A DNA stretch of 64,000 nt from Isoetes taiwanensis (lineage: Eukaryota; Streptophyta; Lycopodiopsida; Isoetales; Isoetaceae), in contig JAJEKV010000115.1 in NCBI GenBank assembly GCA_021234155.1, positions 1,250,700-1,314,699 on the forward strand, written 5' to 3'. The notes beneath the pieces were generated by a model, which had not been told where the DNA came from, did not search any database, and saw only the letters and a list, made by a program, of their open reading frames with translations. Position numbers and translations under genes: made by a program. This document shows positions 23,370 to 35,217 of this stretch, piece after piece (position 1 is the first letter of the stretch; every line of letters starts with the position of its first letter).

Positions 23370-24033
23370 GCCCAATAACGGGGAACATTAAAGCTTTCGA
23401 ACTAACACTAAAAAACCTTTTATGAAAACAACCATGTTGTATGATTACCTGCCATGTTGTATGATTACATTTTGGAGCAACTTTTAAGGCTAAGCTAACA
23501 AGTTGCATGTTGTGACTCAAACGATCTTGAGGTTAGCATGCGGGTTGCGGTTTCATTGGTAGACAATGTTTGAGGAACGTATACTCATTGGCGAGGACAC
23601 CTTAATAGCTCTAGTGACCATGGTCTCAACATGTCGATGACAACATGCATTCGAATTAGCGCTATGTAACTTTGTTCAAAATAAAAAAAAACACATTTTT
23701 TACAATTTTGTTCAAAAATTTGTAGTGATTTCAAAAACTTTAAATCGATGCCTTTTTGTCGGCTCTAATGCACTTGATGTTTTATTCAATGTCTATTTTT
23801 TTTAGTCTTTTTGAAATTGCTACTATTTTTCATGCTAAACTACGGGGCTAAAAGGGTACCAAACAATTTTGCATGGAAGCTAGTTTGAATTAGCCCCTCA
23901 AAAAATAGTACCTAAAATATTCAAATTGTCACACTTGTCACAAATTTACCTCGAAAAGGGACCTTTTTGAGGGAATTTTAGGAATCTTTCAAAGATTCCT
24001 TTTTAAAGTGCGCTTGGAGCAAATAAGTGTGTT
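23370..24033. other. Inserted noncoding DNA inside LINE ORF1, with an inverted repeat
   Basis: This stretch separates the two halves of ORF1 and encodes nothing recognisable. CCATGTTGTATGATTAC is duplicated at about 23432 and 23452. A hairpin at about 23819-23917 has nested arms: TACTATTTTT pairs with AAAAATAGTA, and GGGGCTAA pairs with TTAGCCCC. This is compatible with a miniature transposon. The exact ends of the whole insertion and its target duplication could not be fixed. Confidence 0.5.
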
Positions 24034-25100
24034 TCATTTTAAACTTTGTTTAGGATGCTGAGGAATGTCTGTTGGAACCTCCTCTGTGACTGGTACCAAG
24101 TCATTAATCTCTGGTCCTTTGGGGAAAAGCTCCACAATAGGAAGAGGGGAATCAGAGGCGTTGTCACCAGGTGGCCCCGAGAGGGAAGCTTTAGGCGAGC
24201 TCGGTCCCCCTTTTTCCTTATATCCAGATGACTCATCGGATGAGGAGTAATCATTCCCAATTTGCTGAGGTCCTCTTATTGTGAGGGAAATGGATCTAGT
24301 TTTTTCAGCAATTTTGTCCTCCATAACTCCTTTCCCCTTAGAATTAGGATTATTGAGAACCTTAACCTTCGAGGCATCCTCTAGGAATTGAACTTTCCTT
24401 TTCCATTCACTTCTTAATTTCTTTTCTAAACTTTTCCCAGACTCTACCCTTGCCTTTTCTTTCTCTTTTTCTTCCCTGATTATCTGTCTTCTCTTTTTCC
24501 TTTTCTCACTGCCATTCCTGTTCTGCCTTTGTCTTTCGATTCTTCCTTTATTTGGGGTAATCCAAATGTTTTCCTTCCTTTTTTCCAATTCATTTCTTTT
24601 GGTATCTCCTTAATCTCTCTTCCTCCTTCTGATTTTCCCTCCATGAAGCCTAATGCCACATCGCAGAGCATGGTCAGGCGTCCCCCATACTAGCTTCAAT
24701 GATTTGGGTTTACCAAAGTAATCCACCGAAATTTATTTCTTCCGGGATTGGCTTTAAAAGGTCAATTTGTGTCCGGACTCTTGGGGCTTTGTCCCGAGAG
24801 ATTTCCCAACTTATGATATTCCCTTCTGTTGAAACAGAGTGAGCGAGATTGCTCATTGCAGTACATGGGTTTAATCCATGTAAGGAGGTCCAAGCCGGGT
24901 GAAATAGCTCAGAGAAAATTTGAGGATCGAAAGAAGGATACCACTTCTGGAAGAAAACCTGAGTATTGGCTTTGGAAATGGTACCCTGTTTTAGAAGAAG
25001 AATGGTTGTCTGACTGTTTCCACATTCTATCATAAAAAAAGGAAAATCTATCTAATAGATACTTTTTGTTGATAGCGACCCCCTGTTCCAATCTCTCCAA
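24034..25100 (-). pseudogene. LINE ORF1 N-terminal part (DUF4283-like gag)
   Basis: On the minus strand, 25100-24710 encodes an N-terminal segment ending NTQVFFQKWYPSFDPQIF and FHPAWTSLHGL. This is the W.P.FDP...P.W..L pattern of the DUF4283 gag domain found in plant LINEs. After a frame change, 24588-24034 is very basic (EKRKKRRQIIREEKEKEKA), then serine-rich (GNDYSSSDESSGYKEKGGPS). The product would bind element RNA and form particles. Reading is then lost at the insertion near 24033. Confidence 0.7.
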
Positions 25101-27083
25101 TTCCCCTTTTAAAAACTGAAGCCTGACTCCCTCATGGCGGATACACCCTATAAGCCCTGGATTTAAGAAATTTTAGTTTATTCTCTCTTTCTTTGCATTT
25201 CTAAGGGGCTTATTAACAAATGCTGGGTCTTTATCTCATGGGGCAATTCCTTTGAACATCCTCTTGCACCTGATTACAGAGTCGTAATTTGACTAATCGC
25301 CTCCCTCTGATCTTTGCGAGGGGTCCCCACTCCCGAAGACCTTCTAGTGTTCACCATATCTGTATCAGAGGTAAGGAAATCGCCAAAAGCAAGAAAATCC
25401 TTCACCTTTTCTCCTTCTCAAGCAAAGCTTAGGTGACCCACGATCTCCGGATTTGGGTATGTCCCTTCTCACTTAGGGTACATATGAGATCTATCGGTTC
25501 TATAACTTTGGCATCTTTTTTGGCATTATTCTCTCTCATCATCTTTATTCTTGCTTTTTTCTCAAATCCATCTCCCCTTCACGCACATTTTCCAAGAAGC
25601 TCCCATCACCCATCATTTGAACATTCGCAGACATTCTACGTTCCTGTTTCCTGGTAAATCAAACCAGATCTTTCCCCCTTTTTTTCCTTTCTTTAATGAT
25701 TTCTAATTTTTTTACTGTACTGTTAAGCTATCGACAACTCTAACTATAAACTTTCACCACTATTCTACTTTATGTTCATTTATAAGGCATCGGCTAAGAA
25801 ATATCTGTTTATCACTAAAAACATGGCATGATCCGGACTCACGGCCTTTATACATTTGATCGTCGAAGGTAGGCCGCAAATCTTTGATGGGGATCGACGG
25901 CCAACTAAGCGAAAAAAAACAACAACGGGTAACGGGCATGCAAGATTGATTTCGGAAAACATACACATGTGAACCGATTGAATTATGAAAACGATTGAAT
26001 CCAGAAGATAATCCCGAAACTGACTGGGAGGTAGTCACAAATGCATAATATCTAGGGATCACATAAATATCAGAGGTCAAGGTTGGAACACGAATCGTCG
26101 AAGCCATCCACGGCGACCAAGGTGGACCTGAGACCGATAAATTATGACAAAGAAAAATCATACATAGAGCACCAAATTATTTCAATCTTGGCAAAACCCA
26201 TCAATTCTTTAAACTTCTTATGAAGCTCTGCCTTCTCGGAACAATCGAGAAACCAACCCAACTTAAACTTAGAAATTTATTAAATTATCTTTGTGAAAAC
26301 GAGCCTTAAAAGCCCGACACAACATAATGGCTTTAAAGTAAACGGACTCACCACAAATCGAGAGACCAAGACAAAGCTCTTAAAAGGGTAGAACCCCCAC
26401 TCGAGTGATTCTCTTTATCCATAATGGCCTTGGTTCTTTGCATCCAAGAGCATGTGCAACCTGTTTTCCATGGCTTTAATCCATCTTTGGAACTTCGCTC
26501 TGGGTCGCTACATGCTTCTTCTTAAGCTTGGAATTAACTCTTGGAGCCATAGACAATGCCGAGAATGTACTAGAGGCTAAAATAAACGAAGCTTAAGTAA
26601 GGAAAAGGAAAGTCCTAAGTAGCCTGACCGAAAAAAACAAAGGGCAAACTTGGTAAGCACACAAAGAAAAGGGAAAAATTTCGATAAGGATCTCTCTGAG
26701 TGAACCCAAATCCCAAATATCAAAGCGGGGAAAAAACCACGTGAGTACGTGGTGCTGAACACCAAAGTTTTGCGAGACCGGATCGTGAGCACTAGAGAAC
26801 TTCCGGTTAAGCGAATTGTTGCATAGTTGTACTTGCCAAGGAGAAAAGCTTGGTGGGTCGCGGATGAAATACTAAGAAAACTTGGTGGATATGCCGAAAA
26901 CCTAGAAACTTAGCGGACCACAATCGGCAACCCGAAGCCTTTGGGACCAAAACTCTAAGAAGGAGATGCTAAAATGAGGAGCTGATGAAGAACGAAGGAA
27001 CGTGAAAGAAGATAAATAGGGGAGGACAAACTAACTAACTAACCAGCCAACTACCTCCGTAGTTCTAGAACTTCATTTAGCTT
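25101..27083. other. Intergenic; no firm gene
   Basis: No domain is recognised. A short frame starting at ATG 25494 encodes MRSIGSITLASFLALFSLII, a plausible signal anchor. Its stop TAA lies within TGGTAAAT, which could also be a splice donor, so a first exon is possible but unsupported. A 133-codon minus-strand frame at 26161-25760 shows no family resemblance. Stops dominate from 26200 to 27080. Confidence 0.4.
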
Positions 27084-30000
27084 CTATTCTATGAAACGAA
27101 GGTAAATGCCATTTCTATGGCTTATTTGAGTCATTGGAAACCTCACTCCAATGACAAATTCTGCTGGAACTAGTGCACTCTCAGTTTCAATTAGTTTGTA
27201 TTTATTTTGAGTCCCCTTTATGAACTGGTAATAATCTAAAATGACCTTTTTCCTGGCAAGCATTCTGTTTGCATAATCATCTACTACATCCTGATCCAAA
27301 ATATGTTTCTCCTTGTTGCACAACAAAACATAATAATGCACGTCCTCCTCATTCCCAGGAGCAGCAAATGAGGCAAAAACGTCTCCTACTTATAATGTGT
27401 CATCTAATTGCAGCAAGAAAACCTGCAAGCTCTTCATCATAATCAATGTTTACCGAATTAGGTTGTAGCTTTTGCAGCTTCCAAGGTCCACAATGTTGTA
27501 GGTTCTCACAATTATGCCATTCAAATTTCAAACATGCTTCACAAAAACAGGAAAGGGACCTCCATATGAGAATGGTTAGATCTTCAAGATTTATTGTTGA
27601 CACGGAATGGATTGATTGAGTCCCAGGCAATGACTCATAGTTAGAGTGTAGATCCCCCTCTATATCTTCTTTTATGTTTTCCAAATAATCCTCCTTATGT
27701 TACACTTTCTCTACCGGAGAGCATAGCAGACAGTAGAAGCACCAAGTATAGGCAATCCATTCTCCTTCCTTTGTTCATCGGCAAGAAATCTCTTCTCAAT
27801 TGCCCGAGGGATTCAGTATTGACATGTGCATGCAATAAAGGGAGTTTTTTGACCATTTCGTATTTGTATACTTACCAATAGAGATTTTTTTTGTCATTAT
27901 CGGGGGCAAAATATATACTCTAGAGGTTAAATTTGCTTTCAAAGATCAGTATACTAGGGATGTTTTTGGGTGCCCTTCGAACGCAGATGTCCATACCCTT
28001 TTATTACTAACCGCATCCCCTTGCACCCTGACTATCATGCTCGCCTTTCCCATGACCAGAGGCAAAGACGTTCCATTGTAGCCTGATTCCGTAGGCTTGA
28101 TAGTACTTGCCAATATTTAGATAAAATGCACGAGATGATTTGAACTGTGCAGCACATCCATCTGACCATACTACATGGATTTTCAAATGTGAACCATCAT
28201 TCTCCATCAACAATTGGTGATGTTTCTTCAAGGAAGCCTGTACAAAATGAGAATCATGTTTCTTCACATCTGAAATGTAAAAATGAATTGTTTTATTCAG
28301 CTTGCCATTCGCTTTCATCATTGTGATGTGCACCAAAATGCTAATCTGCATCATTCCAATGTTCAGATTGAACATCTCTTAGGGGCTGCAATGTATAATT
28401 TTCTGCAAAATCCATCACAGACAAAACAGCATCATCCCTCAAAGTTTCAACAGACTTCTTGAATTGCTTGCTTTACCAATGAGCTGTAAAATTATGGTAC
28501 GTGAATTTTGAAAGATTGTCAAATAGTTTTTCAATCATAGTCTTCATGCTTCCTTTTTCAGTAACCAATTTCATTCTTCTGGAAGTTCCTGCCTTGGTTG
28601 TCCCATTGACATATTGGTAGACTTGCCAGTCTATAACTGCATCTCCAACAGGATCTTCTTCTTGAGGGCATAACTGAATTTTCTTTGTACCACAATGGCT
28701 ACACTCCCCTTTCACACAATCTAATCGATGCCACTCGGCCCCATCTACCTTGTCACAAACTATTGCTCTCCAAAGTGTGCTGACTGTTGGAAATGTTTGA
28801 GATGGAGCCTGACATATAATACCATGGCTGTCTGCAACACATATATTACATGAACATGCACACATGAACATGCCACTTGGTTCTCATAATATTGAATGCA
28901 CTAAGACCAATATTGAGTTGTGAATGATGTTCCTTCCTTGAACAATTCATACAATTCTGCCTGCATATGCAAACAACATCAATTATTCATTGGAAGAAGA
29001 GAGAAAAAACAGGAATAGTAACCATATCTCTGATACATCGAAGGTACATTTCTACCACTAAAAAGGAATAGTATCAATTCATCCTATGTACATTTGATAA
29101 ATGAACAAAATTTTAAGTACATATATGTATCAAAAAATCTTCTTCTCAAAGTACATAATTCTGTACAAAAGGTACATCTTAGTACTCAAAATGTATCGAT
29201 GATAATATATCTGTAGCACACAATTGCCTAAGCCCAAAGTAAACTTCAGAATTAGATGTTCTTTAAGTACATACCAAAACTTTCATATTGTGTAAGAATA
29301 CATGCTATGCTTATACTAAGGAATGTAGCTTATATATATTTTATGCTTGAGTATGGAATACTCAATCCTACACATGTACATCAAATAGGAGCTATTCTAG
29401 AAGATAGTAAAAACCTAAAAAATGTGCATATAAGACTATCGACTATCTATAATTAAGTAGTATAATGCATTACCTAAACATTTTTACTAAAAAGATTAAA
29501 CATTAGAAGAGTGAACATAGAGGACAGGAATTCCAATAGATAATTTGAATGGAAATATACACTCCCTAGATATCTACTAAAGAATTGATGATTCTAACCT
29601 GAGGTACGTCTAAGAATTGTATTGGAAGACTTCTCTTCTTTCTCACATCCTTGTACTTTGGAGAGACCTTTGTGTTGTGAAGCCAAAAGTCATGAACTAA
29701 CTTTTTAGTTGATTCATCAAGCTTGTTTGATCTAGATTATCTTCCATCCAATGCCCATATATTTGCTCCAGTAAGGGCATTCCTTAATCCAGCCTTGGCC
29801 ATATTAGTGGCTTGTACTTGAAGTATCTTGGAGGCAATTCCTTTGTGCTTAAGATTACCACTCTCTCCAACTATCATTGATAATAAGGAATGTTTAGCTG
29901 CCAGTTTGTCACGACTGTTTGCAAGCTTTACATCCTGAAGTCCATCTAGAATATTTTCCACCATTGAATGCTTCACAATTGCTTCATGAGAATTTCCAAT

Positions 30001-30234
30001 AATAGGTCCAAAGAAGAAATGCAATCTCTCATCCTGTAGCATCCTCATAGCCATGACCACCCTTTGATCAGGCCTCAATTTACTGGCCTGCTCCTCAATA
30101 CAATCTGCAACAATGTCAACTTTGCATTTTATTTCTTTGGTTATATATTCAAACTTGCTGCTACAAGTTGAGTCAGGATGCTTGTGTTTCCCCTCTGTTG
30201 GACTCCTCTGAAAGAGGCAATTAGATTCATCCAT
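27084..30234 (-). pseudogene. Decayed DDE-like transposon-derived gene, two or more exons
   Basis: Minus-strand coding blocks occur in order. Block 1 (30234-29599) encodes a helical N-terminal region with FFFGPIIGNSHEAIVKHSM, ANMAKAGLRNALTGANIW equivalents, an in-frame TAA at 29739-29737, then FWLHNTKVSPKYKDVRKKRS and FLDVPQ ending at a CAG/GTTAGA donor. An intron of about 638 bp ends at ATATGCAG and exon 2 opens in phase with AELYELFKEGTSFTTQYW. Block 2 holds CVKGECSHCGTKKIQLCP. Block 3 has VVWSDGCAAQFKSSRAFYLN and FASGHGKGEHDSQGA. Block 4 has CFCEACLKFEWHNCENLQHC (27684-27400), and a tail follows to 27084. The WSDGC.AQFK and GHGKGEHD motifs suit an RNase-H-fold catalytic core. I know this pattern only as an uncharacterised, transposase-like family. 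Stops and frame breaks mark it as inactive. Confidence 0.6.
29040..29370. repeat. GTACAT-rich segment in the intron
   Basis: About eight copies of (A/G)GTACAT or TGTACAT occur within 330 bp (near 29044, 29085, 29117, 29149, 29168, 29268 and 29363). They lie within the intron of the DDE-like pseudogene. Clustered short motifs of this kind are typical of subterminal transposase-binding repeats, but they may be a composition effect. Confidence 0.45.
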
Positions 30235-30866
30235 ATTAGAATTACAATCGATACTTCAAGGCGTCGAGTTAGAATGCTCCATCCGTCAATTTCGAGGCTA
30301 GATGCTTCTTTTTACAATTCATAAAACTTTGTTGATGCCAAGAATGCTTTTGCTTGATCAAATTGAAATTCGGTGGTAAAGGAGAGGGAAAGTTTAGTTG
30401 GTTTGATTAGTTTGGTTTTACCTCGAGTGTTTCGGAATAGAATCTCGGCAAAAATTAAGTGCCTCAACAAGAAATGATTAAGAGTTGTAACGTGGCAGAA
30501 AACAACAAGATGGAGCTTCAACATGGCATAAAACTACAAAAAATAGAGAATATTTGAACGGGAAAGTTGCCACATATGTATACAAAAGTATGCTAAATTT
30601 TCCTAAATGTCCCACATTCTCTACTTCAATTTAAATAAACATGTGTAAATCCTATCATGCTTCTACCCTAGCTTCAAAACTCGATGAATAGAGCATGCAT
30701 TTGTGCCCTATTCATGAAAGGACTATTTGTAATTCCATATGGCTAAGTATGATTGAAACTGCATTAAATAAAGGATTATTTGCAATTCCATATGTTGTTT
30801 GTCTATTGTTCACTAATAGGTCCTACATGAGATATATTTTGCATGAGTTAACTAACAATACAACAA

Positions 30867-31869
30867 GGCAAGAAGCTAGTAAGTTCATGCTACAGATTGC
30901 TTACCTCCTCAAGTACTTTATCACCTTCTCGAAAATGGCACTTGGGTAAAAGCATGTTAGGGTGTACCACTTTTGGAACCTGCAAAAGTACATACACTAG
31001 GTACTTCTGAACTGGGTACTTTCTCATTTTTCTTTTCATTAAAACTAATACAAAAATCCAAAATAAAAGTCAAGGACATGGTAATATTCAAAGTTAAGAT
31101 AAAGATAATGCTATCGGAGATCAATATATATATAAAAAGTTCTAAAACATACCTTATATTGAGATATTATACAGGTACCCAGTACCCAGTCCTGGCTACC
31201 TTTTTAGGTACCTTTTTAGTCACTAAATAATACTTTTTAAGGGACACCCTAACATGCTTTTACCCACTTACAGACTTTGCCTTCTCAATGGCAATCCATC
31301 TGAAACCTTGTTTGGTCTAAATATAATCCTCCAAAGGTAAATGTTCTACTTTGGCAGGTGCTTCATCGCACTTTGAGAGTTAATCAGATGGTTCATCGCT
31401 TTAAGCCGGGAGTAAGCCCACTTTGCCCAATGTGTGAGCGGTGCATTGAAACATTGGGCCCCTTTTATATTTGTGTGCGGTGAGTAGTCTTAGGTCCTGG
31501 CTGCTTTCTCTTTTTGGAGTATCTTTGGATAGTCAGCACTTTCTTTTGGGTATTTATCCAAATCAGTGGACTGCTTCTAAAAGGATTGCATTTCACATGG
31601 CAAAGTCTTGGCTAATATGGAGTGTATGGAAGCGAAGGCGAAGAAAGGTCTTTTATGATAAGCGTATTTCTTCTCAGGTGGTGCTTCAAGAAATTCGTAA
31701 GAAGTTGTATAATTGCTTTCAGATCTCCAATTGGCCTGATCGTATTAAAATTCCAATATGGAGTGATCATCTAAAAGTGATTGATGCTTCAGGGACATTT
31801 CTTACTTCTGGAAGTACTTTGTAATATTTTGAGTGTATAATATGAAGTAAAACACGTTCTTCAAAAAAA
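30867..31869 (+). mobile_element. 5'-truncated LINE, 13-bp target duplication, nested MITE
   Basis: The plus-strand LINE tail carries the zf-RVT region. It reads CYRLLTSSSTLSPSRKWHL up to 30943, is interrupted by a miniature element at 30944-31265, and resumes with WSKYNPPKVNVLLWQVLHRT and FKPGVSPLCPMCERCIE. The C-terminal region SKRIAFHMAKSWLIWSVWKR ends near 31824. A short 3' UTR and poly-A tail (31863-31871) follow. The 13-bp sequence AACAATACAACAA is present just before the element (30854-30866) and again at its 3' end (31870-31882), a classic target-site duplication. One in-frame stop and a frameshift are present. It was dead on arrival, as are most 5'-truncated copies. Confidence 0.9.
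30944..31265. mobile_element. MITE copy 1, 322 bp, GGGTAAAAGCATG ends
   Basis: The element begins GGGTAAAAGCATGTTAGGGT and ends with its exact reverse complement, a perfect terminal inverted repeat of 22 bp. It is flanked by ACTT on both sides. Removing the element plus one ACTT rejoins the interrupted LINE reading frame (CAC-TTA-CAG), which proves both the boundaries and a 4-bp target duplication. The interior is noncoding and rich in GTAC. Two relatives lie at 52725 and 60799. Confidence 0.9.
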
Positions 31870-31882
31870 AACAATACAACAA

Positions 31883-32892
31883 AGTTTTTTGACGAGAATG
31901 CTTATCGGGCATCTAGGACTACCCAAAAATCAACATATGACAGAGAGTGGTAATTTTAGCAGATCTCTTTAAAAACAGTCATAAATCATTAGCATTTCGT
32001 CTACAAAACTAACTAAATAGGAATGCATCATGTTAACTAAACAGAAATATCATTTCTTTATAGGCACTGCATGTTACATGTCAAAGCCCCCTCGAGGGGT
32101 CAATAATAGCATAGCCACAAAGAGTTGTACAAAGGAGGAAAATACAAAAGAATGGCATGGGGGGGAGGCATATAATCACACCCACTGTAGGCCCAAAAAA
32201 TCTATACATAGAATTGGCATCAGCATCAAGATCCATCAGGGGATTGGAAGAGAATATTATTACTAGAACTAGCTCTGCATCTAATTTGGCTCGCTCTAGT
32301 TGAGACGATCTCAAGCGACAATGCCACAACATCTGCAACTTCCACCGGAGTTAGCAAAGTGTTGCGAATACTAAATGTTATTGTTTTAGTGGTAGCTGTA
32401 GAAGAAGAGGAATGAGGCTTTGGCCTCTTGTGTCAGGATGGAGTTCCCTGAGGTTGCTTTCCCCTTTAAGTTGTGTCTAAACTAATTGCTGGTGCATTGC
32501 TCCATTGTTGTTCATGAGAAACAAGGACCAATCTGCATTTACAGAAGAAAGTTAAGAACATGTATAGAAGAAAAGGCAGCCAATGCGGATCCATAATCAT
32601 ACCTTACATGATTCGACAATTCAAAGCCTGTACCCGGATAATTTTCCATTTTTCTGCATAGTCTATACTCTTTTAATTATTGTGTGTTCTGCTGGCGTTC
32701 ATGGTTATAAACACTAGCACATCCTATCTCTCAGTTACCATTTGTTATTCCCCCAGTCCAATAATTATACATCTACTACACTGGAAAATGCTTTCTGCAA
32801 GAAATTATCAGCATAGACGTTTGACATCAGCACATAGCCACCAGTACAATAAGAAGAATCCAACAAGGCAATTTGATAAAAATGTCGTCTCC
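31883..32892. other. Noncoding, nothing recognised
   Basis: No gene or repeat can be supported. Short open frames on both strands lack recognisable domains. Confidence 0.5.
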
Positions 32893-33670
32893 CTAGGTCT
32901 GTATTTCCTTACATTTTACAAGCATTACCTTTATCATATGTTGAAGTAAGTCTGCATCATAGCACAAGTCCCAACACACTTTGTACACTGCTATTCTAGC
33001 AGCCGGCGCTCCGCCTTTGGCTGTTCCATTTGCAAACCCTAACAGATTTGCACCTTCCACAAAACTCCCTCCGACTATTGATGAAGTATGAGTTCCATGC
33101 CCATCAGCATGCCTTGGAGACTTAAAATTCCCAGTAATGCTCTCATTTAAGGAAGATCCCAGCCATGCTTCGCACCCTTTTGAAAAATATTTGACCCCTA
33201 TCAACTTCTTGTTGTAAACATTAGCCTACTAATCAAAACCTTGTAAAACACGAGTAATTATACATTTTATTCTAACATGTTGCAGTTTGTCGAGCTAAAT
33301 TGAGTCCAATTCATACAAGAGCCTTTCCATCTTTTAGGTACTAGACCCACTAAACTATCGTCATAGCTGCTGGATTCTGGCCATACACTTGAGATGCAGA
33401 TATAATTATTAACTCGATCTGTGTATCAATATTCACACTAGCTGTATGTAACTAGCTACTTGTATCTAGAAATCCGACAATGAAATCGTGTCCAAAACCA
33501 GTCTTGTTCCAAAGATAATCGTTAATGAGTGTCACAAAATTAGCTAGCGCATTAACCAACCCAAGAAAATCCCACGATAGAGTGATGTGAAATTTCTTGG
33601 GCTCATTTCTTCTGCTTTGCCTATGCAAGAAGCCGATAGACGAAGGAGATTGGGAAACCATAGCTGACAT
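32893..33670 (-). pseudogene. Subtilase (S8 protease) 5' fragment
   Basis: A minus-strand frame 33670-33452 encodes ITLSWDFLGL and, further on, LWNKTGFGHDFIVGFLDT. These match the start of plant subtilisin-like proteases, where D of LDTG is catalytic; here the Gly after Thr is Ser. A second frame 33204-32893 encodes IGVKYFSKGCEAW, RHADGHGTHTSSIVGG (the catalytic His motif) and KGGAPAARIAVYKVCWD. The roughly 250 bp between them is probably an intron. The substrate-binding Asn, catalytic Ser (GTSM) and C-terminal domains are absent, and no propeptide is seen. It is therefore a fragment of a secreted serine-protease gene and cannot be active. Confidence 0.8.
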
Positions 33671-34594
33671 GGCATAGAAGGTTGTGATGGGGTGCTTACG
33701 TGTATAGGCTAGAATTACACGAAATTGTGCACCTTGGGTTAGGCAACCCTGCTAAAAAAAGCCATCGATTTATATTGTGCTCCCCATAGAAAAGCTCAGG
33801 CTATTGTTTGTAGCACCAAATATTTCATAAAAGTACATGCAACATTTTTGCCAAAAGGTTCCATATGGCACATGCATTTCTCCAAAAATTCCTTTTATAG
33901 GAAATAAATATTACCATGGCCAAAGGGTGCACCCTTTCCCAATTTAAGAAAAAAAACAACTGAATGAGCCTTACAAAACTTCAAACTTCAAAGTCTTTAC
34001 TTTTCCTTTTATGAAATTTGCCCCCTTGCCACTTTTACAAGCCCAACACGGTTTTATGGAATAGTTCCAATATCTAGCATATACCCATGTGAGTTTTTGC
34101 ACATGGATATCCACATAAACAGTAGACACTTTTCTAAGCCCAAATTTTTTTTGCGCAAATTCTTTGTTGTATGTGGCATTGCCCTATGTGCCCCATCCTC
34201 CCTTGTGGCACTGCCCCATCCTCCTTTATGGCACTGCCCCATCCTCCTTTATGGCACTGCCCTATCTAGCTATGGTATATTGGCTGAGCTCTAAGGTCAT
34301 CAAGTAGCATCGCAGCTTTGAAGATTAGTACATGGATAGAGTCTTTCGCTCGATGCTTTTCCCTGAGCACCTTTTACCAAACTAGAAGCTCAGCTATGTG
34401 AAATCAGCTCTTAGCCTTATTCTCAGACAAACGACCACTGTGAAAACCTACCACAGATCGATTCTTTAACAGAGCAGATATTGTAACTAGAAATGTATAT
34501 AAAGAAGATCAGCAAAATGACCGCCTATTTTCAGTTTATATAACCAAAAATAAAAAAATGGCAATTAATGTGCCTGCAAGCACAAAATTTACTT
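33671..34594. repeat. Noncoding with a 23-bp minisatellite (34191-34270)
   Basis: At 34191 a unit CCCCATCCTCCTTTATGGCA plus CTG is repeated three times with a 23-bp period, followed by a partial fourth copy. Otherwise nothing can be supported between the subtilase fragment and the LINE beginning at 34595. Confidence 0.75.
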
Positions 34595-34759
34595 TTTTTC
34601 TTTTTTTTGGATGAATGTGGGTCTTTATTACTCAAAAGAATATAAATAGTACATGGGGGACTCAAAACCCAATGGAGAAGATGTGCACTAGAGCAAAACT
34701 ACCCACCACATACATAACACAGAAAAGTGGAGAATACATATCACGAAGAGCACAACTGG

Positions 34760-35215
34760 CTATGAATAAGCCTGAATTTGAAGATATCGCTCCCAAATGA
34801 TACTCTTGACGTCATCCTTTAAGGAAGAACACTTGTACGCTTTTACAATGCGACGATGAGCATCGTTGGGCACTTGCTTATCTGAAAAGACCTGTCCCTT
34901 GAAGATGAGGAGATTTCGTCTCTTCCACATGGACCACATGATCGAAGCGGATGCTAAGTGGAATGCCCTCTTTGCCAACTTGTCCCAAGAACTAGGATAG
35001 ACTGACAATAGGACTTGCTGACTATTCAAGTCACAATGGAAAAGGCTCAAAAGCCACTGCCAAGCAAGCCGAATATGGTGACACAAGAAAAAGCACTGCT
35101 CAATTGTCTCATTCCTCTGCATGCAAAGAGGGCACATCACAGAGACTTCTGGATGAAATCTATGAACATCAGTGTTTACTGGCACGTATATATGAATGAT
35201 CTGCCACCATAAAAT
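34760..35215 (-). pseudogene. LINE zf-RVT / C-terminal domain
   Basis: The minus strand encodes WRQIIHIYVPVNTDVHRFHP, then VMCPLCMQRNETIEQCFFLC, which matches the zinc-binding zf-RVT domain found downstream of plant LINE reverse transcriptases. It continues AFHLASASIMWSMWKRRNLL to a stop near 34760. It closely parallels the zf-RVT of the LINE at 31.3-31.8 kb (same ..SWLIWSVWKRR.. pattern), so both belong to one family. Confidence 0.85.
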
Positions 35216-35217
35216 AC

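Larger units (their letters stand above)
19870..25100 (-). mobile_element. LINE (plant L1-like), long decayed copy
   Basis: This is a minus-strand non-LTR retrotransposon with ORF1 (DUF4283-like gag, 25100-22627, interrupted by an insertion at about 23122-24033) and ORF2 (endonuclease plus RT, 22630-19903). The 3' end carrying zf-RVT and the poly-A tail is missing: the coding sequence stops near 19903 next to the copia remnant. LINE copies are usually truncated at the 5' end, so a lost 3' end points to later deletion or recombination at the LINE-copia junction. Several frameshifts make it inactive. Confidence 0.85.

Noticed and set aside
25760-26161. 133-codon minus-strand frame as a gene
   Set aside because: No domain, no signal and no plausible neighbours; composition is consistent with chance.
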